A stretch of DNA of 64,000 nt from Pseudomonadales bacterium. GTDB lineage: Bacteria; Pseudomonadota; Gammaproteobacteria; Pseudomonadales; Pseudohongiellaceae. Of the stretch, positions 34,842 through 44,586 are shown piece by piece. Made by a program: the position numbers and the translations under genes. The notes under the pieces were generated by a model. That model ran no database searches, was not told the DNA's origin, and saw nothing but the letters and a program-made list of their open reading frames with translations. The stretch is taken from the NCBI GenBank assembly GCA_012103535.1, contig WLWQ01000002.1, positions 186,001 to 250,000 of the forward strand, written 5' to 3'. Numbering within the stretch: the first letter of the stretch is position 1; each line of letters begins with the position of its first letter.

Positions 34842-36566
34842 ATGATCAAGATATTTCGATTCCTGGCACCGTGGCGATGGTCCATTGCCATTTTACTGGC
34901 GCTGGTCTTTTTCCAGGTATTGGCAGATTTATTCCTGCCGACATTGATGGCCGACATAATCGACCAGGGTGTAATGCTGGGAGATACCGCGTTCATTCTA
35001 CGCGTCGGCGGAATCATGTTGCTCATTACCCTGTTGAGCATATTCTTCGCCGTAGTTGCAAGCTGGATATCCGCAACTGTTGCCGCCGGATTTGGACAGA
35101 ACCTTCGCTCCGCTGTATTCACCAAGGTTTCGGAATTTTCTCTGCACGAATTCGATCAGTTTGGTGCCTCAACCCTAATCACTCGTGCCACCAATGACAT
35201 CACCCAGGTTCAGATGGTCACCATCGTGATCGCACGCATGTTGCTGATGGCTCCGATGATGGCAATTGGCGGCATCATCATGGCCTACTCACAGGATCCA
35301 CAACTCACCTGGGTACTTGCAGTAGCCGTTCCCGTACTGCTGGCATTGATAATTCTGATTGCGCGCAAGGCGATCCCGCTCTTCTCCTCAATTCAGATCA
35401 AGCTTGATCAGCTTAACTCCAATTTGCGTGAAGCCCTGAGCGGTGTGCGCGTAATCCGCGCGTTCAACCGGGTGGATCATGAGAAACAACGGTTCGAAGA
35501 TTCCAGTGTTGATCTGTCCGACACCTATATCGCAGTGAACCGACTAATGGCATTTATGATACCCGGGCTCATGTTGATCATGAACCTGACTACCCTGGCG
35601 GTACTGTGGTTTGGCTTTGATCGCATCGAGACGGGAAGTTTACAACTGGGTAGTCTGATCGCATTTACTCAATACGCGATGCAAATCCTGTTTGCCTTTA
35701 TGCTGATGGCGATGATGTTCAGCATACTTCCGCGAGCCCAGGCAGCGGCTGTGCGCATCGACGAAGTTCTGCAAACAGAACCGGGCATTGTCGATCCTGC
35801 TTTACCACAAACATCCAGCAATCCAGCCACCATCGAGTTTAAGTCGGTTAATTTTCGTTATCCCGGTGCCGAAGTACTGGCTCTGAAAAACATCAGCTTC
35901 CGTGCTGAACCGGGCAAGGTGACTGCCATCATTGGATCCACTGGCGCTGGCAAATCCACACTGGTTCGAATGATTCCCCGTTTTTATGATATCGAAAGTG
36001 GCCAGATAGAAGTGGGTGCTATTGAAATCCGGGATTACTCCCAATTTGCGCTGCGTCAGCGCATTGCCTATGTTCCGCAGCAAGTTACTCTTTTTAGCGG
36101 ATCGGTTAAGCACAACTTGCTGGTCGCCAATCCCGATGCCGATGATGAGCAATTGAATGCAGCCGCAACTACTGCACAAGCAATGCCCTTTATTGAGGAA
36201 TTGGATGGCGCTCTCGATCACGAGATTCAACAGGGTGGCAAGAACTTATCCGGAGGACAAAAACAACGCCTCGCTATCGCTCGTGCATTGTCGCGACCAG
36301 CCGAGGTGTTCTTGTTCGACGACAGTTTTTCTGCACTGGACTTTACCACCGATGCCAGACTGCGAGCAGCGCTAAAAGAGAAGGTGCACTCCTCTACGGT
36401 AATAATCGTTGCCCAACGCGTCGGCACGGTGATGGATGCAGACCAAATACTGGTAATGGACGAGGGTGAGATCGTTGGCAGAGGTACACACTCTCAATTG
36501 CTTGAGGATTGCCCAACCTATCAGGAAATTGTCGCTTCCCAGTTGCGTGCGGAGGATGTGGCATGA
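34842..36566 (+). CDS. ABC exporter half-transporter with degenerate ATP site
   Basis: 574 residues from the ATG at 34842; a GTG at 34797 is possible. Six transmembrane helices (1-310) are followed by a nucleotide-binding domain. That domain has Walker A (GSTGAGKST), signature LSGGQKQR, and Walker B VFLFDDSFSALD. The catalytic Glu is replaced by Asp and the switch His by Gln (VAQRVGTV). This is the pattern of the degenerate partner in heterodimeric exporters such as TM287/288. Its stop overlaps the next gene's ATG by 4 bp, so the two are co-translated. The substrate could be a drug, lipid or peptide. Confidence 0.9.
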   Translation: MIKIFRFLAPWRWSIAILLALVFFQVLADLFLPTLMADIIDQGVMLGDTAFILRVGGIMLLITLLSIFFAVVASWISATVAAGFGQNLRSAVFTKVSEFSLHEFDQFGASTLITRATNDITQVQMVTIVIARMLLMAPMMAIGGIIMAYSQDPQLTWVLAVAVPVLLALIILIARKAIPLFSSIQIKLDQLNSNLREALSGVRVIRAFNRVDHEKQRFEDSSVDLSDTYIAVNRLMAFMIPGLMLIMNLTTLAVLWFGFDRIETGSLQLGSLIAFTQYAMQILFAFMLMAMMFSILPRAQAAAVRIDEVLQTEPGIVDPALPQTSSNPATIEFKSVNFRYPGAEVLALKNISFRAEPGKVTAIIGSTGAGKSTLVRMIPRFYDIESGQIEVGAIEIRDYSQFALRQRIAYVPQQVTLFSGSVKHNLLVANPDADDEQLNAAATTAQAMPFIEELDGALDHEIQQGGKNLSGGQKQRLAIARALSRPAEVFLFDDSFSALDFTTDARLRAALKEKVHSSTVIIVAQRVGTVMDADQILVMDEGEIVGRGTHSQLLEDCPTYQEIVASQLRAEDVA

Positions 36567-38446
36567 GCGAGACCCAAACTCGACGCCAGGCTGTTCCTGT
36601 CGGTAGCCGCACCATGGCAGCAATGGGTGCACCGACGCAGAAAGCGAAAAACTTTGGCCTTACCTTTAAACGCCTGCTTACCTGGTTCCGCCCGTTCCGT
36701 GTGCAGCTATTTATTGTGCTGATATTGGCTATTCTCAGCACTGCCTTTACTATCGTGAGCCCCAAACTTGTCGGTAACGCAATCGACTTGATTACATCCG
36801 TGCTAATGCTCCGGCTGCAGGGGCAGGACGCCGCCTTCGACCATCCAGCCATAAACCAGGTGTTATGGTTGCTGCTCGGGTTTTACCTGATGTCATCGCT
36901 GTTTATGTTTTTTACCCAGTGGATAATGGCAGCAGTATCGCAGCGCACCGTGCAGACTATGCGCGACGCAACGGCTGCAAAGTTGCGGCGCCTACCACTG
37001 TCCTACTATGACGGCCACTCACACGGCGACATCTTGTCGAGGGTGACGAATGATCTGGACACCATCTCTACTACCTTACAACAAAGTGCCACCCAGGCTA
37101 TTACTTCGGTAATACAGATAATCGGCTTTGTCATAATGATGCTTACTATCAGCCCATCGTTAACGCTGGTAGTTCTTGCAACATTGCCGCTTTACGCGAT
37201 TACCACATTCTTTATTGCCAAAAAGTCGCAACCGCATTTCGCCGCTCAGCAGGAGCACCTAGGTTTGTTGTCGAGTCATGTCGAAGAAATGTTTTCCGGA
37301 CAGGTAGTCGTCAAGGCTTTTGGTTACGAAGAAAATTCGATCGAAAAATTCAAAACTATAAACGACGATTTTTCACATGCCTATCAACGCGCAAATTTTA
37401 TATCGGGAATTATTTTCCCGGCGATGAACTTTATCTCCAATCTTGGTTATGTACTAATTTCGGTAGTGGGAGGTTTATGGATTACCAGCAATCGATTGTC
37501 TGTCGGTGACATTGTCGCCTTCATTCAGTACTCGCGTTCTTTCACCCAGCCGATCATGCAAACTGCAAGTATCGCAAACGTATTGCAAAGCACAATCGCC
37601 TGTGCGGAACGGGTATTCGAAGTGCTGGATGAAGAAGAAGAAGAGGATCCGGTGCTTACTCGGTTCACACCTCCGGCCCGTAACGAGCAGGAATTACGCG
37701 GCGCCGTGAAACTGAACAACATCTCGTTTCGCTATGAAGCCGATTCACCACTCATCGAAGACCTATCCCTGGATGTTGAACCACGACATATTGTGGCGAT
37801 TGTGGGTCCGACAGGAGCCGGCAAGACTACCCTGGTAAATCTACTGATGCGCTTCTATGAACTCGACAGCGGCACTTTTTCAATCGATGGACAGCCCGCT
37901 CAGTCATTGACTCGCTCGGAACTACGCAGTCGTTTCGGCATGGTGCTGCAAGACACCTGGTTGTTCGGCGGCAGCATCTACGAGAATATCGCTTTCGGGC
38001 GCCCGGACTGTACAGAAGAAGAAGTCTACGCTGCTGCGACGGCTGCTCACGCCGATCACTTTATTCGCACCCTGCCCGATGGCTACAACACGGTACTCAA
38101 TGAAGAGGTCACCAATATCTCCCAGGGACAAAAGCAGCTGCTAACCATAGCGCGAGCAATCCTCGCGAATCCGGATATCTTGATATTGGATGAGGCAACC
38201 TCGAACGTCGATACCCGAACCGAGATGCAGATTCAAAAGGCGATGAAGAAGCTGATGAAGAACCGCACAAGCTTCGTCATCGCCCACAGACTGTCAACGA
38301 TTCAGGATGCCGAGAACATCCTGGTAATGGATAAGGGCAAGATAATCGAACAAGGCACCCATGGAGATCTCATGGCGCAAAAGGGATTTTACTACGACCT
38401 GTTTATATCTCAGTTTTCCGGCGTTGAAACTGCAGAAGCGAGTTAA
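36563..38446 (+). CDS. ABC exporter half-transporter, catalytic partner
   Basis: 627 residues from the ATG at 36563 (ATGA overlap with the partner gene). An N-terminal extension of about 45 residues precedes six transmembrane helices. The nucleotide-binding domain has Walker A (GPTGAGKTT), signature ISQGQKQL (Gly-to-Gln in the second position), a normal Walker B with Glu (ILILDEATSNVD) and switch His (IAHRLSTI). It therefore supplies the residues its partner lacks. Together they should form one asymmetric exporter in the inner membrane. The next gene is convergent, 22 bp away. Confidence 0.9.
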   Translation: MSETQTRRQAVPVGSRTMAAMGAPTQKAKNFGLTFKRLLTWFRPFRVQLFIVLILAILSTAFTIVSPKLVGNAIDLITSVLMLRLQGQDAAFDHPAINQVLWLLLGFYLMSSLFMFFTQWIMAAVSQRTVQTMRDATAAKLRRLPLSYYDGHSHGDILSRVTNDLDTISTTLQQSATQAITSVIQIIGFVIMMLTISPSLTLVVLATLPLYAITTFFIAKKSQPHFAAQQEHLGLLSSHVEEMFSGQVVVKAFGYEENSIEKFKTINDDFSHAYQRANFISGIIFPAMNFISNLGYVLISVVGGLWITSNRLSVGDIVAFIQYSRSFTQPIMQTASIANVLQSTIACAERVFEVLDEEEEEDPVLTRFTPPARNEQELRGAVKLNNISFRYEADSPLIEDLSLDVEPRHIVAIVGPTGAGKTTLVNLLMRFYELDSGTFSIDGQPAQSLTRSELRSRFGMVLQDTWLFGGSIYENIAFGRPDCTEEEVYAAATAAHADHFIRTLPDGYNTVLNEEVTNISQGQKQLLTIARAILANPDILILDEATSNVDTRTEMQIQKAMKKLMKNRTSFVIAHRLSTIQDAENILVMDKGKIIEQGTHGDLMAQKGFYYDLFISQFSGVETAEAS

Positions 38447-38467
38447 CTCACCGGTTGGAAAAGAGAT

Positions 38468-41098
38468 TTACAATAGCCGGACACTTCCGCTGTTTCCGTT
38501 CACTTCAACCATCTGTCCGTCTTCCAGCTCGTGAGTCACATTTACGATACCCGCAACACAAGGCTTGCCATATTCCCGCGCCACCAGGGCACCGTGCTGT
38601 AATTCACCGCCTACTTCCAACAACACTGCCTCCGCATTGATAAAGAGTGGTGTCCATCCAGGATCGGTGGTGTAGGCAACCAGAATCTCACCCTTCTTCA
38701 GCTCTTTCTCAAAGGGATCATGCATTACCTTAACCGGGCCAGTCACAATGCCGGATGAAACAGGCGAGCCAGTCAGCTGCCCCGGCACCTGCTCTCGTAC
38801 CGGGCGCAATATCCTGCCTCTGGAATCGATGGCGTGCGGAAAATGCCGTACGCGTTTCGCCCTGGCTAAATAAGGATCTCTATTGGCCAGTATCTCCCGC
38901 AGATCGACGGATTCATCCTGTTGTGCATTGAGAATTTCATCTACCCTGAAATCGAAAATCTGGTCGATAGAATCGAGCCTGTTTGCATCCAGCCAAATCT
39001 TGGCCAGGTTAAGTAAATATTCCCTGAATCGTTTCTGGAATGTAACCAGGTGGTCTTTAGGAATCTCGCGAGAGTGTTCGAAGTCACAAATATACTGATA
39101 GGCTTTTATAAGCTTCTTCTGTTTTTTCTTGGGTAATAACTCCAATAACTCGTTATATGCCTCATGACGCTTCTCTTTTAGTAGCTTGTGATTCACCCGG
39201 GGATCGAAGTCCCGCTCGCTTTTCACGATAGGGGCGATTTGCCTTAACACCACCAATGGATCATCGGCGTATTTGGGCTGCGCCAGATCCATTTCCAGTG
39301 GGCCACGGCAACCGAAGTCATGGATGAACTGATCCCAATAAGACAGAAAGTTCGCATCGACAGACCTTGCCTTAATCTGCTCTGCCAGGCCTTCCAGATC
39401 GTCAAAGGCGGATGGCTCCAGTAGGGTCGATAACTCATAGATCTTCAGACCCATGATCATGACCATGTCATCCGATCCTGATTTTATCGATTCCACCAGT
39501 TGCTTCTGCTGCTCCGACTCGTCATCGATCAGCTTGTTGAGCGCACCGGTTCCACGCCAGGCAAACAGGCCCAGCGCAGGTGCGGTGGTGGCCTGGGAGA
39601 CTTCGCCAAGTGGTATGAAATAGTGTAGTAGAAATTCATGGATCGAGAGGTGGGTCGGAAGCGGTTCGTTCAGGAATTCATCGAAGACAGTGAGTCTTTC
39701 TTCATAGTGCTGATGAAATTTTTCCGAGCGGAATATTGCCTTGAGAGTTGACGTAATCGTTAGTCGCAAACTCCACAGCGTTTTTACCACCAGCGGAGTA
39801 AGTTTGAGTCTTTCCAGCAGGTTTGCCTTTTTGATCTTGTAAGGATCAAGATCACATGTCAGTAGGATGTCGGCGTAAGTGATATCGATTATTTTTTTTA
39901 GCTCTCCCAATTGGGCAAGGTTTCGCCATCGACCCATATTGGTAACGTTGGTGTAAATCCGTACGCCTGTAGAAAACATCAACGTATCTTTTGGCGGAAG
40001 AAACAGGGTCAACCTGTTATCGAGATGATTAAATAATATATCGAAGATATAAATTAAATAGTTGCTGGTGATGGTGGATACCGGACCGCTAATGGTAATA
40101 CCGTCGGCCAGGCTTTCATCCATATAGAGAATCCGCTTCTCACCTGGCTCGGTCATCATCTCCGATGTAATCGGAATATACGTCGTGATTGGTCTTGCCT
40201 GTAAAAAATATAACTCGTCTTGATAGAATGCCCATTCGATATCCATGGGCTGTTGGTAATACTCTTCGACTCGACATGTGGCCTGGCTCAATGATTTTAT
40301 TTGATTGTCATTGAGGCTCGCCTTGTCGGATTGATTCCCTCCCTTGTCGCCCAGGGTGAACTTGATCACTTCATGGCTGACCTTATTAACAGTCCAACTG
40401 TCCGGGGTAATTTCACCAGACACCAACGCTTCCCCTAAACCGAATGACGAATTGATCAACGCCTCATCGAAATCGTTGTTGATTGGATTGAGTGAGAAAG
40501 CGACTCCGGCGACATCACTCTGGACCAATTCCTGCACCACCACGGCAATGTGCGGTGAGTCGAATGCCATTCCCAGTTTGTGTTTGTAAATAAACACTCT
40601 GGCATCGACACAGGACAGGTAGCAACTGCGAACAGCATCCAGGAGATTGTCTACAGATACATCGAGTAGAGTTTCGTACAAGCCGGCGAAGGAACTGTCA
40701 GCCAGATCTTCTTCTGGTGAAGATGAGCGCACTGCATAGCTTTTGTTGGTGTCCACCGATTGTTGAATAGCTTCGATTTGCTCGACAGAAAATTCCAACG
40801 TATTCGCGAAAGCCTTTAGTCGATCACAACTCTTCGTGAATTCACTCAGGTCATCGGGGGAGGTCTGAAGCATTTGCTGCCACTGAACAGAGGCCGCCAA
40901 CTGTTGATTCCATTGCTTGAAGAATTCCACCGTTAGAATATAGCCCGGTGGAACATTGAATCCCCCCTGGCTAAGGTGAATCAGGGATACGCCCTTACCG
41001 CCTACTTCAGCAATATCTGGCCTTGCATCCGATGCAATGGATACTAATTGATTACTGCCAATCATACCGCTATCCGCTGTAGCCCTCTGATTCGACAT
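38468..41098 (-). CDS. PEP-synthase/rifampin-phosphotransferase-like dikinase
   Basis: 876 residues. The N-terminal ATP-grasp domain (about 15-315) has VGGKGVSLIHLSQGGFNVPP, YAVRSSSPEEDLADSSFAGL and DIEWAFYQDELYFLQARPIT. A long middle region (about 320-770) is unlike the PEP/pyruvate domain of true PEP synthase. The C-terminal swivelling domain has GGELQHGALVAREYGKP, with the phospho-carrier His at about 835. This order and length match the rifampin phosphotransferase type, about 865 residues. It may phosphorylate a small molecule with ATP; the natural substrate is unknown and rifampin is only one option. It is single and convergent with the ABC exporter. Confidence 0.85.
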   Translation of the reverse strand: MSNQRATADSGMIGSNQLVSIASDARPDIAEVGGKGVSLIHLSQGGFNVPPGYILTVEFFKQWNQQLAASVQWQQMLQTSPDDLSEFTKSCDRLKAFANTLEFSVEQIEAIQQSVDTNKSYAVRSSSPEEDLADSSFAGLYETLLDVSVDNLLDAVRSCYLSCVDARVFIYKHKLGMAFDSPHIAVVVQELVQSDVAGVAFSLNPINNDFDEALINSSFGLGEALVSGEITPDSWTVNKVSHEVIKFTLGDKGGNQSDKASLNDNQIKSLSQATCRVEEYYQQPMDIEWAFYQDELYFLQARPITTYIPITSEMMTEPGEKRILYMDESLADGITISGPVSTITSNYLIYIFDILFNHLDNRLTLFLPPKDTLMFSTGVRIYTNVTNMGRWRNLAQLGELKKIIDITYADILLTCDLDPYKIKKANLLERLKLTPLVVKTLWSLRLTITSTLKAIFRSEKFHQHYEERLTVFDEFLNEPLPTHLSIHEFLLHYFIPLGEVSQATTAPALGLFAWRGTGALNKLIDDESEQQKQLVESIKSGSDDMVMIMGLKIYELSTLLEPSAFDDLEGLAEQIKARSVDANFLSYWDQFIHDFGCRGPLEMDLAQPKYADDPLVVLRQIAPIVKSERDFDPRVNHKLLKEKRHEAYNELLELLPKKKQKKLIKAYQYICDFEHSREIPKDHLVTFQKRFREYLLNLAKIWLDANRLDSIDQIFDFRVDEILNAQQDESVDLREILANRDPYLARAKRVRHFPHAIDSRGRILRPVREQVPGQLTGSPVSSGIVTGPVKVMHDPFEKELKKGEILVAYTTDPGWTPLFINAEAVLLEVGGELQHGALVAREYGKPCVAGIVNVTHELEDGQMVEVNGNSGSVRLL

Positions 41099-41232
41099 TC
41101 CAGCTGCACCTAATTGTAATCAATCAGGGTTGAGCAGGAGTCTCAAAAGGTTAGATAGAGGTTTTCCTGACCAATCGAGGAGATTGAGAGTAATTGAGAT
41201 CCGGACAAAAATACAGCAGTGCTGTACTAAGC

Positions 41233-41578
41233 CTAGAACCGGAAAGCAGCGGAAATAGAAGGTCCATTGTGACGGAACTCTATCTCGCCCGACAGGCTGT
41301 CCTTGTTTGAGCGAAGTTTCATCCCATAGAAGGAATAACCCAGCCCGAGCGCGAAGGCACCAAGATCGTATTGCAATTCCGCGCGGATGTAATTTAGGGT
41401 TCCATCATAATTATTAAAGTCCATTCTGAATATCTGGGCTTCGGCGACGAGTGTTGTTTTTGAGCCGAGGCGCACGGATCCAAAAGCATCTAACACCGGT
41501 AATAAAGGAGATACGTCACTCTCTTCAAATTGCCCGGAACTCTGGGCAAAAAACTCTGTCTTGGTTCGAGATTTGAAA
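41233..41578 (-). pseudogene. C-terminal fragment of an outer-membrane barrel protein
   Basis: From about SFKSRTKTEFFAQSSGQFEE to the end, the frame looks like the last third of a beta-barrel: VTLGSVRLGSKT-like strands, YIRAELQYDLGAFALGLGYS and a terminal Phe (SISAAFRF). The first residues of the frame come from the palindromic element at 41580-41683, so the original start is gone. No signal peptide is present, so a functional outer-membrane product is unlikely. Confidence 0.65.
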
Positions 41579-41579
41579 G

Positions 41580-41683
41580 AAAAGGGGTCAGATACCGTCT
41601 TGAAAATCAAGCGGCAGCCGATCCTAAATTCTCATTAAACGGTGTCTTGCTTTTCAAGACGGTATCTGACCCTTTTGATTCTT
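41580..41683. repeat. About 104-bp palindromic element at a gene break
   Basis: AAAGGGGTCAGATACCGTCT, continuing TGAAAATCAAGC, answers GCTTTTCAAGACGGTATCTG ending in ACCCTTTT. The arms are about 30 bp around a non-pairing centre (GGCAGCCGATCCTAAATTC). It has no coding capacity. It abuts the broken end of the outer-membrane protein fragment on one side and lies close to a CHEGN-family fragment on the other. Confidence 0.8.
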
Positions 41684-41702
41684 TTGATTCTCTCTTTTGA
41701 TT

Positions 41703-41895
41703 TGGGATCCGAAAGAAAATCGTCAACCATGGACGGCTGAGCTTAGTTTTTATCCGAGTGAAGGTCCGGTAATATGAGTATGCCTGCCACGAGGGCAATT
41801 ATGCGATGACAGGTATTTTGGCCGGAGCTCGACGAGAAGAAGCAGAAGCTGTCAGCCAGGTCCAAAAAGAATTTCAACAGAAAAAGCAATCATAG
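41703..41895 (+). pseudogene. 3'-end fragment of a CHEGN-family gene
   Basis: It begins GGGATCCGAAAGAAAATCGT and follows the end of the gene at 16351 closely (CAACCATGGACGG, then GCTTAGTTTTTATCCGA, then the CHEGN block). One extra base at about 41770 (CCGGTAATATGAG against CCGGTATACGAG) breaks the frame. After the family end it continues with a tail (AEAVSQVQKEFQQKKQS) not found in the 16351 copy, so it derives from another family member. It lies 27 bp before the arylsulfatase start. Confidence 0.75.
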
Positions 41896-41922
41896 TAACA
41901 AGAGCAAATCGGAGTAATTGAT

Positions 41923-44277
41923 ATGAGAACAAGCTCACTGAACAGATTTATTTTTACAGGGCTGACAACGCTGGGAACAATCGCTTTACTCCTTGGTACA
42001 GCACAGGCGCAAGAAATTGACCGCACGATCCTGCCACTACCAGATCCAGAGTTCACGGGAAATATTGAGATAAGCCTGCAGGACTCGACGCCAGACTGGC
42101 CGGAAGCGGTCAAGCCGCCGGAAGGTGCGCCCAATATCCTGCTCATCATGGGCGACGACATCGGCTTTGGTCACATGGGCTCGTTTGGCGGGCCTGCGCT
42201 AACGCCGAGGTTAGACAGCATCGCGAACCAGGGGCTTCGGTTCAACAATTTCCATATGACTCCTGTTTGTGCGGCGTCCCGTGCCGCTTTGATCACTGGA
42301 CGCAATGCCCACTCCGTCGGCATGGGGATGGTCCCGGAATTCGCAGCCGGATACCCTGGGTATAATGCCAGCTATCCCAGGAGCGCCGCCGATGTGCTGC
42401 AAATCCTCCGCTTGAATGGCTACGGCACTGCATGGATTGGAAAATCCGACTCGACGCCCATTCACGAAATCACTACCGCCGGACCGTTCACTCGATGGCC
42501 AACCAGGGGTGCCGACTATTTCTACGGTTTTTTCGGCCCCGGCGTGAGTCAGTGGTATCCGCCGCTCTGGGAAAACACCAGACCGGTGCGGCCACCGAAA
42601 ACACCGGAAGAAGGCTATATCTTTGAAGCGGACATGGCCGACAAGGCGATAGGCTTCATTCAACAGAACAAGACAATTCATCCTGACAGACCGTGGGTCA
42701 TGTATTACGCGCCTGCTGGGCACAAACCGCCGATCGCCGCACCGAGGGAATTTATCGAAAGAAACCGCGGCAAATTTGACGACGGCTACGACGTAATGCG
42801 CGAACGCATCCTGGCGCGGCAACTGGAATTGGGGATCGTGCCGGAGGGTACAGAAATCGCCCCCTGGCCTGAACGTCTGCCGCATTGGGATGAACTTTCC
42901 GATTTGGACAAGCAAGTGGGTGCCCGCTGGATGGAAGTGTTCAATGCTTCCGTCGAACATACCGATTATCAGGTGGGTCGTGTTCTCGACGCCATCGAAG
43001 AGATGGGAGACAAAGACAATACAGTGGTCATCTGGATCGCTGGCGACAACGGAGCGAGCCCGGAGGGTGGCTTGCACGGCATCATGAACAAGATGACCTA
43101 TACCAACAGTGTGGTCGAAACCTTGGAAGAGTTGGGCGAACGTATGGATGAGTTCGGCGGCCCGACTTCGCATGGCAGTTACCCAGCGGCATGGGGCTAT
43201 GCTACCTCCACGCCATACAATTACGGCAAGATGGTGGCGTCGGGTGGGGCGATCAGTTCAGGCATGGTCATCTCCTGGCCGGGGCACATCGAAGATCCAG
43301 GCGGTATTCGCACTCAGTTCACGCACCTGATTGACATCGTCCCGACTATTCTTGACATTGTCGGGGTGCCGGAACCGACACAGGTAAATGGCATCGAACA
43401 AAGGCCGATGGAAGGTGTAAGCATGACTTACGCTATGGCCGACGCCAACGCGGAAGATTTACACACCGAGCAATACTTCGAACTGACCGGTGGTCGCGCC
43501 ATGGTCAAAGACGGGTGGTGGGCCATCACGCGTCACGGTCTCGACGGTGTTACCGGTGTTCAGGCAGATCCTATTCCGGCATTCGAGGATGATGTCTGGG
43601 AGCTTTTCTATAAAAGGGACGATTTCAGCCTCTCGAAAGACCTTGCTGCAGAAAATCCGGAAAAGTTAGCAGAATTGCAGGAACTGTTCGACCGCGAAGC
43701 ACGCAAATTCAACGTTTATCCGATGGCCAATAACGGAGTGGATTTACTTGAAGGCGAAAAGCCGAAGTTGGTTGAAGGTAATATAGTGAGCTACGGCCCT
43801 GGCACGATCCGGCTCCCGGAAGACGCAGTTATTGACATAAAGAACCGCTCGTTTTCGATTGTCGCCGATGTCGAAAACTCTGTAGGCAACGCCGAAGGAC
43901 TGATTGTGACCAATGGTGGAGAGACTGGTGGCTACGCGCTCGTGGTTCAAAACGGCAGGCCGACCTTCCATTTTAATTACCTGAGCCTGGAGCAATACAC
44001 GATCGCCTCCAGCGAGGCTCTGCCTCAGGGAGCAAGCACAATCCGCTTCGATTTTGACTACGACGGCGGCGGCCTGGGCATGGGTGGCACGGGCAAGCTG
44101 TCGGTCAATGGCAATGAAGTAGGCGAAGGAAGGATCGACAAGACTGTACCGTTTCTCTACGCTTTTGATGAGAGCTTCGATGTCGGTGAGGACTGGGGCA
44201 CGCCCGTCTCGCCAAGCTACAGGGTGCCTTTCGAGTTTTCCGGCACCATCAAGCAGGTAACCATTGAAGCGAAGTAA
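41923..44277 (+). CDS. Secreted arylsulfatase
   Basis: 784 residues with a signal peptide ending at TAQAQ. The sulfatase domain has the metal-binding pair at Asp78-79 (LLIMGDDIGFGHMGSFGG). The formylglycine site is Cys116 (TPVCAASRAALITGRNAH), of the C-x-A-S-R type; its Cys must be oxidised by a formylglycine-generating enzyme not seen in this window. The other metal ligands are in VIWIAGDNGASPEGG. The C-terminal 150 residues form a beta-sandwich-like region (FSIVADVENSVGNAEG). It removes sulfate from sulfated esters, probably in the periplasm. GGAG lies about 8 nt before the ATG. Confidence 0.9.
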   Translation: MRTSSLNRFIFTGLTTLGTIALLLGTAQAQEIDRTILPLPDPEFTGNIEISLQDSTPDWPEAVKPPEGAPNILLIMGDDIGFGHMGSFGGPALTPRLDSIANQGLRFNNFHMTPVCAASRAALITGRNAHSVGMGMVPEFAAGYPGYNASYPRSAADVLQILRLNGYGTAWIGKSDSTPIHEITTAGPFTRWPTRGADYFYGFFGPGVSQWYPPLWENTRPVRPPKTPEEGYIFEADMADKAIGFIQQNKTIHPDRPWVMYYAPAGHKPPIAAPREFIERNRGKFDDGYDVMRERILARQLELGIVPEGTEIAPWPERLPHWDELSDLDKQVGARWMEVFNASVEHTDYQVGRVLDAIEEMGDKDNTVVIWIAGDNGASPEGGLHGIMNKMTYTNSVVETLEELGERMDEFGGPTSHGSYPAAWGYATSTPYNYGKMVASGGAISSGMVISWPGHIEDPGGIRTQFTHLIDIVPTILDIVGVPEPTQVNGIEQRPMEGVSMTYAMADANAEDLHTEQYFELTGGRAMVKDGWWAITRHGLDGVTGVQADPIPAFEDDVWELFYKRDDFSLSKDLAAENPEKLAELQELFDREARKFNVYPMANNGVDLLEGEKPKLVEGNIVSYGPGTIRLPEDAVIDIKNRSFSIVADVENSVGNAEGLIVTNGGETGGYALVVQNGRPTFHFNYLSLEQYTIASSEALPQGASTIRFDFDYDGGGLGMGGTGKLSVNGNEVGEGRIDKTVPFLYAFDESFDVGEDWGTPVSPSYRVPFEFSGTIKQVTIEAK

Positions 44278-44378
44278 TGTGACCTTTGATCTAGTGGTAT
44301 AGAGAATTTGAGAATAAAAGGGGACAGATTTATTTTTTGTATTTTTTGATGCAGTAGTTCTAGCAGATACACTGCCAT

Positions 44379-44566
44379 CGAGGTCGGGGCGGACTAACTT
44401 GTAGGAACAAGTTAGGTCAGCCGAAGGCTGGGCTTTAGCCCAAGCACATGGATGTGCGAGTCAAGAATCCAAAAAGGCTTAGGCCTTTTTGTCCCCTGCG
44501 GGCTTCGCGCGATGCGCTCGTAGCAAACTGCATTCGCAGTTTGTCGAACCAGGTTGATGGATCTCA
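44379..44566. repeat. Composite repeat, modules A and B (subtype II end)
   Basis: TCGGGGCGGACTAACTTGTA begins it (tRNA 3'-end-like GGGGCGGA, then module A: CTAACTTGTAGGAACAAGTTAG-type hairpin, AGCCGAAGGCT, GGGCTTTAGCCC, CACATGGATGTG). Module B follows with AAAAAGGCTTAGGCCTTTTT and AAACTGCATTCGCAGTTT. It then ends in TCGAACCAGGTTGATGGATC and TCATCCAAC instead of the tRNA anticodon-arm segment. Confidence 0.7.
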
Positions 44567-44586
44567 TCCAACTACTAAATACCATA

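Noticed and set aside
42211..43173. 320-residue open frame antisense to the arylsulfatase
   Set aside because: It is the complement of a well-supported sulfatase domain, with no ribosome-binding site or recognisable family; a shadow of GC-biased codon use.
44379..44566. Integron attC sites
   Set aside because: The hairpins lack the paired GTTRRRY/RYYYAAC ends, and there is no integron integrase or cassette order.
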